Assembly: GCA_026770585.1 (NCBI GenBank)
Contig: MU646409.1
Span: forward strand, 95,987-121,076
Source of the DNA: Baffinella frigidus
Lineage: Eukaryota > Cryptophyceae > Cryptomonadales > Baffinellaceae
Length of the DNA stretch: 25,090 nucleotides
Reading direction: 5' to 3'
Part shown: piece by piece, positions 1-9,438 of the stretch
How positions within the stretch are numbered: the stretch's first letter is position 1
How the letters are laid out: each line of letters opens with the position of its first letter
The notes under the pieces: generated by a model
The model's database searches: none
Told to the model about the DNA's origin: nothing
Seen by the model: the letters and a program-made list of their open reading frames with translations, nothing else
Made by a program: the position numbers and the translations under genes

Positions 1-29
1 CCTTTTGGCTGCATCAAGGAGGCGGGGAA

Positions 30-70
30 CGTTTTTGATCAGTGAGGCCGTGTTTTTGATCAGTCAGGCC
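30..70. repeat. Short tandem repeat, 21 nt x 2
   Basis: The block 'gtttttgatcagtgaggcc' is followed at once by a second copy with one mismatch (gtcaggcc). It is a simple two-copy tandem duplication with no gene overlap. Confidence 0.7.
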
Positions 71-449
71 CTCAATTGGGGAGTAAGGCAGATCTGGTCC
101 TTGCTGAGGGATGACATGGGCTGACACCGACAATCCTGTTGAATAAATCGGGATTGACGGAATTAACAGAGCTAAATTACCGAATTGCCCAACTGAAATG
201 TGGTTAAGTGGACCTAAAACGTTGTAGAGTTCGAATTTCGTGAAACATAATGAAACACCCTAATGCAAATTAGAACATAGTAGGACCTTGGTCCCAACTT
301 TTTGACACAATTTTTGTACTGCCATCAAACAAGTCACGGTTTCAATTTCATTTCGTGGATGAAGCATGAAAATCTGCTCAGATGCGAAATAACCTCACGT
401 CGACGATTGACTTGGATTGCGTACTGTGTCATAGCATAGACTTGTCCTC

Positions 450-499
450 AAGGATGTAAATAATCCAGTTATTCAAGGATGTAAATAATCCGGTTATTC
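450..499. repeat. Tandem repeat, 25 nt x 2
   Basis: Two adjacent copies of a 25-nt unit (450-474 and 475-499) beginning 'aaggatgtaaataatcc' differ at a single position (ccagtt versus ccggtt), so the duplication is recent relative to the decayed repeats elsewhere in the window. Confidence 0.8.
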
Positions 500-638
500 A
501 GGGATCCCCTTTGAGAATAGTAGTGCAAGTGAAATAAATTGGGAGAAAGCGGCGGCATTTTAATAAAGAGAATGAAAATGCTGGTCGTGGGGTTGGGTCG
601 TTCCCTTTAAACGCTTGTGACGCTTTTTATCCCTCAAC

Positions 639-750
639 GCTAAACCCCAAACCCCAAACCCTAAACCCTAAACCCTAAACCCGAAATCTCAAACCCCCAA
701 CCCTAAATCCTAAATCTCAAACCCTAAATCCTGAACCCTAAACCCTAAAC
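639..750 (-). repeat. Interstitial telomere-like array (CCCTAAA strand on +)
   Basis: Degenerate CCCTAAA/CCCCAAA/CCTAAAT heptamers in the C-rich orientation on the plus strand. All arrays inside the minus-strand genes show the G-rich strand on plus, so this one has the polarity expected inside a plus-strand transcript. It lies about 900 bp upstream of the Nudix start codon and could be a 5' UTR intron of that gene or belong to another plus-strand transcript; the sequence does not decide. Confidence 0.85.
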
Positions 751-1078
751 GAGGGGATGCGGCAATGCAAACTATGTAGGATTCAACGCAGTTTTTTCTC
801 TGTCAATCGTTCAGGTCATTTTGGTTTTTCGACCTCCAAACATAGGCGGACACTGGAACTTGTTCTGCAGCAAAGCCAATCTTTCTTTTGGGTCACACCA
901 AGCCTCCCGGTGCAGAGAATCTGACCAGAAACCGGCTGCGTGTGGTTGGGTAATCTGATCCCGAACTTGGAACCGCATGAATTGACTCGATTTCGTGGTA
1001 CTCATTTTCCTGTGGCTAAACCACAACGTTGACAAAAAAATCCAACTAAATTGTCAAAATGGTCACACGATGGCCTTT

Positions 1079-1503
1079 AGGTCCTTTAGGTTTTAATTTC
1101 TCCCAATCTGGGGATATTACCCCATAGGATGACCAGAGTGACTTTACACAGGTCACGTCCACTACTAACATGGCCCAACGACACGCCCTTCCGTAGAAAG
1201 GATCTGCAGAGAAAGCATTTTTGCTTAAAGGGCTTTCGGATCACATTGAGCTCTCCAGTGCAGAGGCTCGTGAGGAGGGGATAGAGGGTGATTCTCTTGG
1301 GGTGTTTGAGTTAATCCAAAAGGATCGCGCTCGCACACACACCGAACCCAAGTCAGCCGTTCCGAGGCTCATGGTATCCCATGGTTGATGTTTAAGAGCT
1401 TCAACCACGGATACCCCAGAAGAGGAAGCAAGATTCCAAAAGGTGAGAGGGACTGCCGGGGTAGGTCCTTTAGGTCCTTGAGGTCCTTTAGGTTTTAATT
1501 TCG
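1079..1503 (+). repeat. Dispersed direct repeat 'ggtcctttaggttttaattt'
   Basis: One copy lies at about 1079-1100 and a second at about 1483-1503, where it is preceded by two further partial units of 'taggtcctt'. The two copies are about 400 bp apart, and the DNA between them has no recognisable coding content. Confidence 0.6.
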
Positions 1504-1534
1504 CGCAACATATGTCAACGACACGGTCCTTTTA

Positions 1535-1584
1535 AAACGGGGCTGTTTGACCATAAATCAGTAAATGGTCAAACAGCCCCGTTT
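1535..1584. repeat. Perfect 20-bp inverted repeat (hairpin)
   Basis: Arm 1535-1554 (aaacggggctgtttgaccat) is the exact reverse complement of arm 1565-1584, with a 10-nt loop between. It ends 66 bp before the Nudix start codon, so it may be transcribed as a 5' UTR hairpin. It could also be a relic of a small fold-back element. Confidence 0.9.
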
Positions 1585-1650
1585 CACCAGACCTAAATTT
1601 ACCGACCTACCTCGGCCATGTGTTAAAAGCTCACGAGATCTGAGGGAACC

Positions 1651-3471
1651 ATGGAAGATGAGAGCGCCCCTCAGAAGTACGTCCCCCCCCACCTCCGCCG
1701 CCAGCAGCAGGTGGCAGAGCAGGAGTCCGGCGGCGGGGGTACGAGCAGGGGGACGACGGTTCCGCGCAGTGATGGACGAGGGTTCCGCGCAATGCTCCCA
1801 GACGTCGTGCCGCCCTCCGAGGATTTCACTAAAGCTTCCGAGGAGGTTCTTCGCCCGCCGTCCTACGAAGAGATCGAACACGCGGAGGAGTATGGTACGC
1901 CTGAAGACAAGTACCAGAGGCTTCAACAACTTCGCGAAATTTTCAAGAAGCTCCCTCTCATTCCGTCCCCAAGGGTCGTGCCGGGAATCCCCCTGATTCG
2001 GGACCAACCACGGTCACGCATCCCACTCCACTTGACCTTTTATCTTCAACTATCTCTAATATCATTCCCGTGATGGAACAACGAGCTGAACGAATGTTTC
2101 CATCGAAAAAGCAGTTACGCTGCAGCGGGCGTGTTCCTCTGGAGAATCAACCCCAAGACCGGCAAGGCGGAGGTGCTGATGGGGTGGGAGGACCAGTACG
2201 TAACACAACCCTACACCCTTAACCGAAGCATCGCGTTGGCTCTTGCCGCTCCTCTGTAGCTCTTCCTTACGAGACTTCCCGGCCTCCACCTGCAGGTGGA
2301 AGGGCAGCGGCCCGGCTCCGGGCAAGCGGCCGAACAAAGGGCCTGGGAGGGGGCTCACATTCCTCGGAGGCTGCCGCGACGATGAGGGGCACCACCCCCG
2401 TGAGGTGCGTCCAGGGACGGATGCGCGCCGCTGTGCTTGCCGCCACGGAACCGCAATGGCAAGAGTCCTGTGGCGATCTGCTTGGCAGATCCCGGTTGCT
2501 CTGAATTGCGTGCCGAACCGCCCGTGTGCATTTCCCTGACGCCGGCAGCGTTCGTGTGTCCTTCGATTGGTGAGGGTTCCAGCTGCAAGCGGGCCATTGG
2601 AGCTATTTGAGCTTTATTCAACGTATTACGGCATCCCAAACGCTGCTGTGCCCGGTGGGCGAAAAAATGACAGGTCGGTTCGACAGCTGAATTTTGTTGC
2701 TTGAGGGCAGGTTGCCATCCGGGAAGTGATGGAGGAATCCGGTGGGGACACGAAGGTCGGGGAATCTCTCAGGGGCCTTCCCGCCGAAGCGCTGAATCTC
2801 GCAGGGCCCGCGGTGTGGGTCGACACGGCTAAGTACTGGGTCTTTCTTCACCAACTCCCCACCGGATTCCCAGACCCGGCACTCAGGTACACGCACACTG
2901 AACCTGACGCACTGCTTGGGAAAACCTGACTGGACCTGAAGCAACGCCTGGGAAAGCCTGAATGTGCTGTCTGCTGTGGCGGCGTGGTGTGCATGCTCGG
3001 TGTCTAGTCTGTGAGCTGATCTTATTTTTTCTGGTGGGCGCAGGGCCTTCGGACAGGGTAACTTCTCGGACGAGATCGTTGGACTCCGGTAAATCCCACC
3101 CCACCATAGAGACATTTCCAATGCTTCTGACTCAAAGCCATCCTGGGCAGGCTTGGTGGGCTTGCCAAGCCCGCCTCACTTAGGTGAGTTGACATCCCAT
3201 GTCATGAGTAGCCAGATTATCTTTCAGGAAATATGATTGAGATCGAGATGACGAATACATTAATGAACAGGTGGGTGGATCACACGCACTTCGCCCTCAA
3301 AAATGGCCGGATGGAAGGCCCTTTTCATACAGTCGCCATTCAGATCTGCGCCGCTCTCCGCAACAACAAGGTATTCACAATAATCGCATCTTAAAATCAT
3401 CCAAACTTGCCAATTGAAGTTTCATTGATTCCAAATGTATCTGATTTCAGCGAGTAGAGTTCAGCGAGTAG
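1651..3471 (+). CDS. Nudix hydrolase, multi-exon
   Basis: Nudix enzymes cleave nucleoside diphosphates linked to another moiety; the substrate here is unknown. Proposed exons: 1651-1974, 2086-2195, 2296-2404, 2711-2886, 3044-3088, a 14-nt micro-exon 3170-3183 (weak), 3228-3370, 3451-3471. The start is ATG in the context ACCATGG. The N-terminus carries YVPPHLRR followed by a Gly/Ser-rich stretch and an acidic helix (YEEIEHAEEYG). The catalytic fold begins at SYAAAGVFLWRINPKTGKAE. The Nudix box spans the exon 3-4 junction: GGCRDDEGHHPRE then VAIREVMEESGG, so REVMEE supplies the metal-binding glutamates. KYWVFLHQLP and FSDEIVGLR follow, as in many Nudix proteins. From GG to RE is 14 residues, one more than the usual box and like the GGKRD form of CoA diphosphatases. 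Phases agree at every junction only if the micro-exon is used. The acceptor of exon 2 (acgag) and the donor of exon 1 are weak. Family call firm, exon ends less so. Confidence 0.75.
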
Positions 3472-4742
3472 AGTTTGTTGAAGGCCTGGAAGCCACCCCC
3501 CCCCATTTTGTTTTCTTCCCCCCCATTTTGTTTTCCTCAAAGTTACACTCACGAAGTCAAACTTCTGTCTCCCACAAAATTCACGACACTTGACTGTCTT
3601 TCATGCATTTGCCGAGGACTTGCCCTCTTGATGCTCAGACAGGTATCTGACAGGTTGTCTCTGTTTCAGGCTTTCCCCGCCGCGTTCGGTCATCCCTAGA
3701 GGCGCAGTCTCCCATAGCGAGAAAGGGCAACAACTGGGCCCTCGTGGGCTTTCAGTCCGAGCTCAGACTGTGCCTCCTAGCTAGGGCACGGGTCTGGGCA
3801 AACAGGTTGTGAACCTCCAGTTGCCGAAACGGAGTGGAGGGGGGAAATTATTTCCTGTCTCTTCTGTAGTGAGGCAGGAGTGAGAGAAATTCCCGGCCGC
3901 GTTTGGTCTTCCCTAGGCTCTAAGGCACTTTCGGGCGTAGATGTGGGGGTGAGTTGGCTGAAGCTAGCTCGCGTTCCCACGCGAATAGAGGAAATAGATA
4001 GAGCCACTCTCTGCGGAGCGAGGCCAGGAGAGTCGCGGGCTCCGTCCGACGGGACGTAACTTCGCAGGAGTCGACTGATCCGGGAAATACCGGACATCTT
4101 CCAAGATAGATCGGTGTGAGCCAAGTCTTGTGTTGTTGTCAATAAAGTTCTTTTTGATCCTGAGTTTGTTCTAAGCGTTCTTTCTCTTCAATACAAGACG
4201 CGTCCGTTGTCCAGTCCGAAATGCAGAAGTCTTCATTGCGAGGAACTAGACCAGGCCGACTGTAATTGGGGCAAGCTCCTAGGCGGGCTTGTCCTGGACC
4301 AGGTCCTCACATCCATGAAAGGATGTTCTGCACAGCTTTAGGGCAGTCTGCGGCCTCGCAACCAATACAGGGGTACCTCGCTCATAAGAAACCGCCCCCC
4401 CCCTGGGATCCTACAGTAGGGCTATGCCTTGGGCCCTTTGGTGATCCTGGGGGGGGGGGGCGGTTTCTTATGCGCGAGTTACACCTGTAAGCACACGCTG
4501 AAGCTCATCCAAGCTCACGGCAAGCCCCCCCTGTACACAGGATCGCACCCGAAACCCCTGTACGCGATGTCGGGCCAAAAAAAGGCGAGGCATCCCTGTA
4601 CTTTTTTGCGGACGCACAGGTGTCCCTCGCGGAAACGACTCTCCAGCGACTGTCTTACGGCCTAGCGACTGTCTCACTACCTAGCTGTCTCACGACAGTG
4701 ACTTGAAAACTATCTTGCGACAGTTACTTGAAAAAGACAGTC
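3472..4742. other. Convergent intergenic region
   Basis: This lies between the 3' ends of the Nudix gene (+) and eIF2A (-). I find no exon. It contains a run of C-rich and T-rich DNA near 3496-3540, one inverted-repeat element (4366-4489) and tandem repeats that run into the eIF2A stop codon (4645-4762). No clear polyadenylation signal could be assigned; an AATAAAG sits at 4140-4146 on the plus strand. Confidence 0.5.
4366..4489. mobile_element. TA-flanked fold-back MITE, copy 1
   Basis: Terminal inverted repeats read CAGGGGTACCTCGCTCATAA on the left and, degenerately, the reverse complement on the right, flanked by TA on both sides. Inside each arm is a poly-C/poly-G run, and the centre (ctacagtagg...) is itself palindromic, so the whole 124 bp folds back. 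There is no coding capacity. The TA flanks suggest a non-autonomous Tc1/mariner-type element; the class is inference. Confidence 0.85.
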
Positions 4743-4762
4743 TTACGAGAGTGACTTGAAAA
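4645..4762. repeat. Tandem repeats overlapping the eIF2A stop codon
   Basis: Two 19-nt units (4645-4663, 4664-4682, 'agcgactgtct...') are followed by three 22-nt units (4688-4709, 4713-4734, 4741-4762) resembling 'tcttacgagagtgacttg'. The last unit is the eIF2A C-terminal codons plus stop read in reverse, so the 3' end of the coding region has been copied twice into the downstream DNA. Confidence 0.8.
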
Positions 4763-7700
4763 GCTTCTCGAGTTGAGCGATCTCCTTCTCGACGGCAGGG
4801 ATCATGTCCACCTTGGCCAGCTGGTCCACGTTGAGCTCCTTCCCGCCCGCCGCTTCCTTCGCGAGGTCCTGTGCGAGCCAGAGAGTGAATGAGCGTGAGC
4901 GCGAGAGAGAAAGAGAGTGAGAATGAAAGCGAGATAGATAGATAGAGTGAGCGAGCGAGCGAGAGAGAGCGAGCGAGAGAGAGAGCGAGATAGATAGATA
5001 GAGAGAGAGAGCGAGCGAGCGAGCGAGCGAGAGAGCGAGAGAAAAGTGGGCCCCTTCAAAAGACGGACCTGGGTCTGGCGGAGCTTCTTCTGAACAGCCT
5101 TGAGGCGCTTCTGGACACCCTCCGGAGTCTCGAGGTCCTTGGTCACCTCCGCCACCACGGGGGCCTTCGCCGCGCCTGTTTTAGGGTTTCGGGTTTCAGG
5201 GTTGAGGGTTGAGGGTTTGGGGTTCAGGGTTTACGGTTCAGGGTTAAGGGTTCAGGGTTTGGGGTGTAGAGTTTAGAGTTTAGAGTTTAGGGTTTAGCGT
5301 GTAGGGTTTAGGGTTCAGGTTTTATGGTTTATGGTTTTCTTGGACCTGCAGGCTTGATCTCGATGCCAGCAGCCTCAAGCGCCGCGTTGGTCTGCTCGAG
5401 GGCGTCCGCCGCATCCTTCTCGCGCGCCGCCTTTTCCTGATTGCGTTGCGCCGGAGATCAGACACACATGGTTTCGACCCCTGGGAACGCGTGTTCCCTA
5501 GGAACACGCGCACCACTGTGGACTGAATCGGACAGGTTTCATATCTCTGAATGGCGAGGCGTGAGTGAGGTGCGACGTTGGTGTGATGCAAAGCAGGAAC
5601 GGACCTTGGCCTTCTTCTTCTTGAGAGCGCCCTTGGAGAGCTTATCGTCCTCCTCCTCCGCCCCGGGCGGCAGGGCCTTGCCCAGCGCCGACGTCCCGCC
5701 CACCTTTTTACGGTTCAGGGCTTAGGCTTTCGGGTTTCGGTTTTCGGGTTTCGGGTTCAGGGTTTCGGGTTTAGGCTTTCGGTTTTCGGTGTTGGGGTTT
5801 AGGGTAAGTGTTTGGGTTGTACCTTCTTGGCCTGCTCGTAGTCGTGGAGGGAGAACGCGGGGCGGGCGGGCGCGGAGCCAGCGCCGGCCTTGCCGCGGAG
5901 GTGCGGCGGGACGTATGCCGACGGCGCGGCCGGCGCGCCCCCGCCTGTTTGGGGGGGTTTGGGTTTGGGGTTTGGGGTTTGGGGGTTTGGGGTCCCGGGT
6001 TTCCCCGGTAACCTCAATGCATTTCCGCGAGCGCTGAGCATGCCGTGAAGTGGTAGGCGCAGGGCTCGTACACGAGCCGGCGGTCTTGAAGCGTGGTCCC
6101 ACCGAACACCGCGAGCCAATCACGCTATACGCCAGGAGTTTTCCAAGAAGGATGCGACGGATGGGAAGGAAAGGGGGCGACTTAGCGCTGCCTGAGTTTT
6201 ATCATGGCTTGTCCTCACACATATTTAAGCGTAGCAATCCGGTACACAAGGGCGAACATAAAGCCTCTAGGAAGAGGCAGAATAAAAGCGAGACATGGCT
6301 GGGACAGACCGTTGGATCCGTTGGCGGCAGCGGAGTTCCCGGCGCCGGCCGAGGCGGGCCTGTCCGGGAAGACTCCCGCGGCCGCTGGCTTCCACGCGAT
6401 CTGGTAGACCTGGTTTGGGGTTTGGGGTTGGGGTTAGGTGTTTAGGGTTCAGAGTTTAGGGCTTAGGGTTTAGGGTTTTGGGTTCAGGGTGTAGGGTTTA
6501 CCTCGCCGGGGCACTTCTCCTCGTGGATGAAGGTCCCGTCGTACTTGTGGATCTTGAACCCTGATACAGGGGTACCTCGCTCATCAGAAACCGCCCCCCC
6601 CTAGGACTCTACAGTGGCCCTAGACCTAGGGCCCTATGGTGGTCCTGGGGGCGGGGGCGTTTTCTGATGAGCGAGGTACCCCTGAAGCGAACCAGGTGCA
6701 TCACGTCCAGAGAGAAAACCCCACCCGCACCGTGAACGGGAATCCCCGCTCTACCTTCCCGTGAACTTCCCTTTCCACAGACTCACAAGCGAGTGAGCAA
6801 GAAACGTTGCTACCCACCCAGGTTTCTTGCAGGCACAATATCCCCTCAGACGTCTAGGGTATAGGGTGTAGGGTTCAGGGTTTAGGGTTTAGGGTTTGGG
6901 GTTTGGGGTTTATAGTGTATGGTTTAGGATTTAGGGTTTATGGTTTAGCGATTAGAATTGGGCTGCAGCGCCGTTTAAAGTACAGGGTTTGGGACCGTTG
7001 TCGACGCGCAGGCGGGGGAAGAGCGTCGAGGTCAGGAAGAAACGCGAACACGGCGACCACGCCCACGACGTCGACGCCGGCGCCTTGACTGCGGGGGGTG
7101 GGGTGGGGGGGGTTAGGGTTTCGGGGTTAGGGTTTTAGGGTTCAGGGTTCAGGGTTTGGTTTTTGGTTTTTGGTTTTTGGTTTTTAGGGTTTAGGGTTTA
7201 GGGTTTAGGTTTCAGGGTTTAGAGTGTAGGGCTGGGTTCGTACTGGACGCGATGGACTTCTTGCGGTTGTTGTCCCAGAACTCGATGTGTCCCGCGATGT
7301 TCCCGAAGCCCCCCAGCACCAGGAACCGCCCGTGCGGCGCCCTGCGTTACGGTGTTGCAGTTAGGGTTCAGGGTTTAGGGTTTGGGGTTTGGGGATTGGA
7401 GGTGAGGGTTTAGGGTTAAGGATTTGGGTTTTATGGTTTAGGGTTTAGGGTTTGGGGTTTAGGGTTTAGGGTTTAGGGTTTAGGGTTTAGGGTTTGGGGT
7501 TTGGGGGCTGGGGTTAAGGTTCAGGGTTTAGGGCTTGGGATTTCTGATTTAGGGTTTAGGGTTTAGGGTTTAGGGTGTAGGGTTCACACCAGGCGATGGT
7601 GTTGCGCGACCCCGTCCCGAAGTCGAAGATCGCCTGCACCACGCCAGGTCGTAAGCAGATTTTTTTGAACGCACCGTTTCGTTTTCGTGGTACTAAACGA

Positions 7701-9155
7701 GTGTGTGGGACCTGGTGACACGCAACTTCTGGTCCACGCTTCAAGGTTTCCATGTCCGCGCTGTATCAAATTAACAATGAGACTTGTAACAGAAATTCCG
7801 ACTTATGACCTGGCGTGGGTAGCAGGGGCCGCGTAATCCCTTCGAGCTATTGATCTGGTGTATGTTTGCAGAGTGCCTAAGTCTACCTGGTCCACTTTGG
7901 ACGGGCGCCATGCTGCCCTGCAGGGGGAGGGGGTCACGCGATGGCCCGAGTAGGATCCTACAGGGGTACCTCGCTCAGAAGAAAGCGCCCCCCTCCCTAT
8001 GACCACCCTAGGGTCCTAAGCACGGGCCTACTGTAGGGTCCTTGGGGGGGGCGTTTCCTTATGAGCGAGGTACCCCTGTACCACGAGGCTGCGTTTTGGA
8101 AAGTGTCACGGCTGTTCACGGAACCAGGTAGGTTCCGTACCGGGAAGGCAACTAATCCGGGCAGGCTACGTACCAGAACCCCCGCGAATCAGTCAACAGG
8201 GGCGGGGCAGTGCACGCACCTTGCACTTGGTGTCGAAGAGCGTGGCCTTGGCGGGCATGAAGCCATACACCACCACGAACTCCTTGCCGCTTGGCGACCA
8301 CGCGACATCGTGGATCGGCCCTTCCTTCCCGAGGGCCACGTTCCCGTCCAGCTTGCCGTCGGCCGAGAGGAAGGTGAGCGTGGACTCGCCGTAGTAGCTT
8401 TTGCCGGTCGCGTCGACGTCCGTGGTGATGCGCACCAGGACGGCCTCGCCTGTCGGGGACCAGAGGAAGGAGGCATCCTGCGCCCGGAACATCTTCTTCG
8501 ACGCCACCGACTCCGAGAGGTTCGGGTACGAATAGAGCCGCGCCACCGCGGGCTGGTCCTTGATCTCGGGGACGAACGTCGCGATCTTGTACGGCGGCGG
8601 GCCCGGGGAGACTGAGAGGGTGCCCGGCTTGTCCTGGGCGATCTTGCCGATCACGCCCTTGTTGAGGTCGTGCCCCGAGAAGAGATGCACGCCGGTCGAC
8701 ACCTGGAGGCACGCGATGTTCTCGTCCGACGTCCAGCGAACGTACGGCCACTCGTCCCTGCTGAATTTCTTCTGGCCGAAGCCGGCCACAAACTCCCCCG
8801 TCGCGGCGTTCCACACCCGCAGGTTGCCACCAGAGGCCTGGAGCGTGTCGTTGAGGCGCTCCCATGTCTGGATGTATGTGCCGCTCGGCGAGAACGAGGC
8901 GATGGCCGCGCTCGCGGTGAACGACGCCTTCACGGCGCCCGTCTTTGTATCATACACGTTCACCTTCCCCGTGTCGCTCTCGATCACGAGCAGCGCGGAC
9001 CCGTCCGAGGAGTACGAAGCGTCGAGGTTGGATTTGCACAGGCTGCTAGCGGCGTCGATCGGCGGGAGAGTGTACGAGGACTCCCCGGGGAGGACCGCCT
9101 TGCGGATCGAGCAGCCATTCTGGTTGTCGCGGATCACGAACTGGTTCGTCGCCAT
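4743..9155 (-). CDS. EIF2A: Eukaryotic translation initiation factor 2A (eIF2A)
   Basis: Cytosolic initiation factor that can deliver initiator tRNA to the 40S ribosome independently of eIF2. Exons (minus): 9155-8220, 7633-7590, 7341-7244, 7088-6996, 6560-6502, 6409-6310, 5944-5823, 5703-5605, 5436-5346, 5175-5069, 4868-4743. All introns are GT-AG, all phases agree, and the sum is 624 residues plus stop (human 585). Start is AACCATGG. The first 312 residues and exons 2-4 form the beta-propeller: [40 protein letters not shown], then [18 protein letters not shown] and FPRLRVDNG, all hallmarks of eIF2A. Then [27 protein letters not shown], the basic [13 protein letters not shown], and a C-terminal coiled coil ([18 protein letters not shown]) ending KLFKSLS. 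After VDNG the segment expected as YKIWHYTG is shortened to FKIHKYDG. Most introns carry telomere-like arrays; two hold MITE copies. Confidence 0.95.
4876..5041. repeat. GAGC/GATA/GA microsatellite in the last eIF2A intron
   Basis: Impure (gagc)n, (gata)n and (ga)n on the plus strand fill nearly all of intron 10 of eIF2A. On the transcribed strand this is a CT-rich tract leading to the acceptor at 4869-4871, so it can act as a long pyrimidine tract. Confidence 0.9.
5178..5337 (+). repeat. Telomere-like array, eIF2A intron 9
   Basis: Degenerate TTTAGGG, TTCAGGG and GTTGAGGG units, G-rich on plus and therefore C-rich in the eIF2A transcript. The array fills the intron between exons 9 and 10. 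Confidence 0.9.
5706..5818 (+). repeat. Telomere-like array, eIF2A intron 7
   Basis: Units are mainly TTTCGGG, TTTTCGG and TTTAGGG variants. The array occupies practically the whole intron between exon 7 (donor at 5822) and exon 8 (acceptor at 5704). Confidence 0.9.
5945..6003 (+). repeat. Telomere-like array, eIF2A intron 6
   Basis: TTTGGGG/TTTGGGGG variants directly precede (on the coding strand) the acceptor of exon 7. The remainder of the intron up to 6309 has unique sequence with no recognisable gene. Confidence 0.85.
6410..6501 (+). repeat. Telomere-like array, eIF2A intron 5
   Basis: TTTAGGG and TTTGGGG units fill the entire 92-nt intron, including both splice sites: the donor is a CCCTAAAC-type unit (gtaaacc) and the acceptor follows ccaaaccag. 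Confidence 0.9.
6565..6685. mobile_element. TA-flanked fold-back MITE, copy 2, in eIF2A intron 4
   Basis: Arms CAGGGGTACCTCGCTCATC and the matching right arm enclose poly-C and poly-G runs. The left TA target is at 6565-6566 and the AG of the exon 5 acceptor is at 6561-6562 on plus, so the coding strand reads ...ACCCCTG-TA-TCAG|exon. The right flank lacks a TA copy (ctgaagc). Confidence 0.9.
6857..6955 (+). repeat. Telomere-like array, eIF2A intron 4
   Basis: TTTAGGG with TTTATGG, GTATGG and TTTGGGG variants, in the 5' part of intron 4 on the coding strand, next to the exon 4 donor. The same intron carries MITE copy 2 at its 3' end. Confidence 0.85.
7099..7236 (+). repeat. Telomere-like array, eIF2A intron 3
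   Basis: TTTAGGG and TTCAGGG units with a local run of TTTTTGG (about 7156-7185). The array fills the intron between exons 3 and 4. Confidence 0.9.
7362..7589 (+). repeat. Telomere-like array, eIF2A intron 2
   Basis: A long array with stretches of perfect TTTAGGG (7436-7490, 7549-7580) among degenerate units; it fills the intron between exons 2 and 3. The perfect stretches suggest fresh addition or homogenisation. Confidence 0.9.
7959..8080. mobile_element. TA-flanked fold-back MITE, copy 3, in eIF2A intron 1
   Basis: A 122-bp element with arms starting CAGGGGTACCTCGCTCA and ending GAGCGAGGTACCCCTG, TA on both flanks, poly-C and poly-G runs, and a palindromic centre. It is a near-intact copy and lies in the interior of eIF2A intron 1, away from the splice sites. 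Confidence 0.9.
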
Positions 9156-9438
9156 GGTTGCTGCCTGGGTGAGGAGCTCCCAAGAGGTTCTCCGGGCTCA
9201 GACGTACACAAACACTGGGGGCGAGTCTGGAAGAAGCTGTTCCTGTCTGCGGAGGGCGGACGCGGGTTCGCAGATGCAACAAACAGAGGCCAGGAGGACG
9301 CGTGGAGGCTAGCTGGTTCACCACGTGGCAGCAGACCCCACCATGATTTCAGCCGGAAATATTGTGCGGAGTTCCCCGCTCGCTGCCAAAAGTCATCGTC
9401 AGAAGACTTTTGGTCAAGAGCCACCCTCTCTCTTCACG

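Larger units (their letters stand above)
1..1534. other. Non-coding stretch upstream of the Nudix gene
   Basis: I see no exon that I can defend here. The stretch is more AT-rich than the rest of the window. It holds a 21-nt direct repeat at about 30-70, a 25-nt direct repeat at 450-499, a C-strand telomere-like array at 639-750, and two copies of a 'ggtcctttaggttttaattt' block (about 1079-1100 and 1483-1503). Open frames on the minus strand are short and carry no recognisable domain. It may include the promoter and 5' untranslated exon of the Nudix gene, or the end of an unseen upstream gene. Confidence 0.5.

Noticed and set aside
5789-6037. Small proteins encoded by telomere-like arrays (GVWGLGF or NPKPETRNP-type frames)
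   Set aside because: Heptamer repeats are open in several frames by nature; the arrays lie inside introns.
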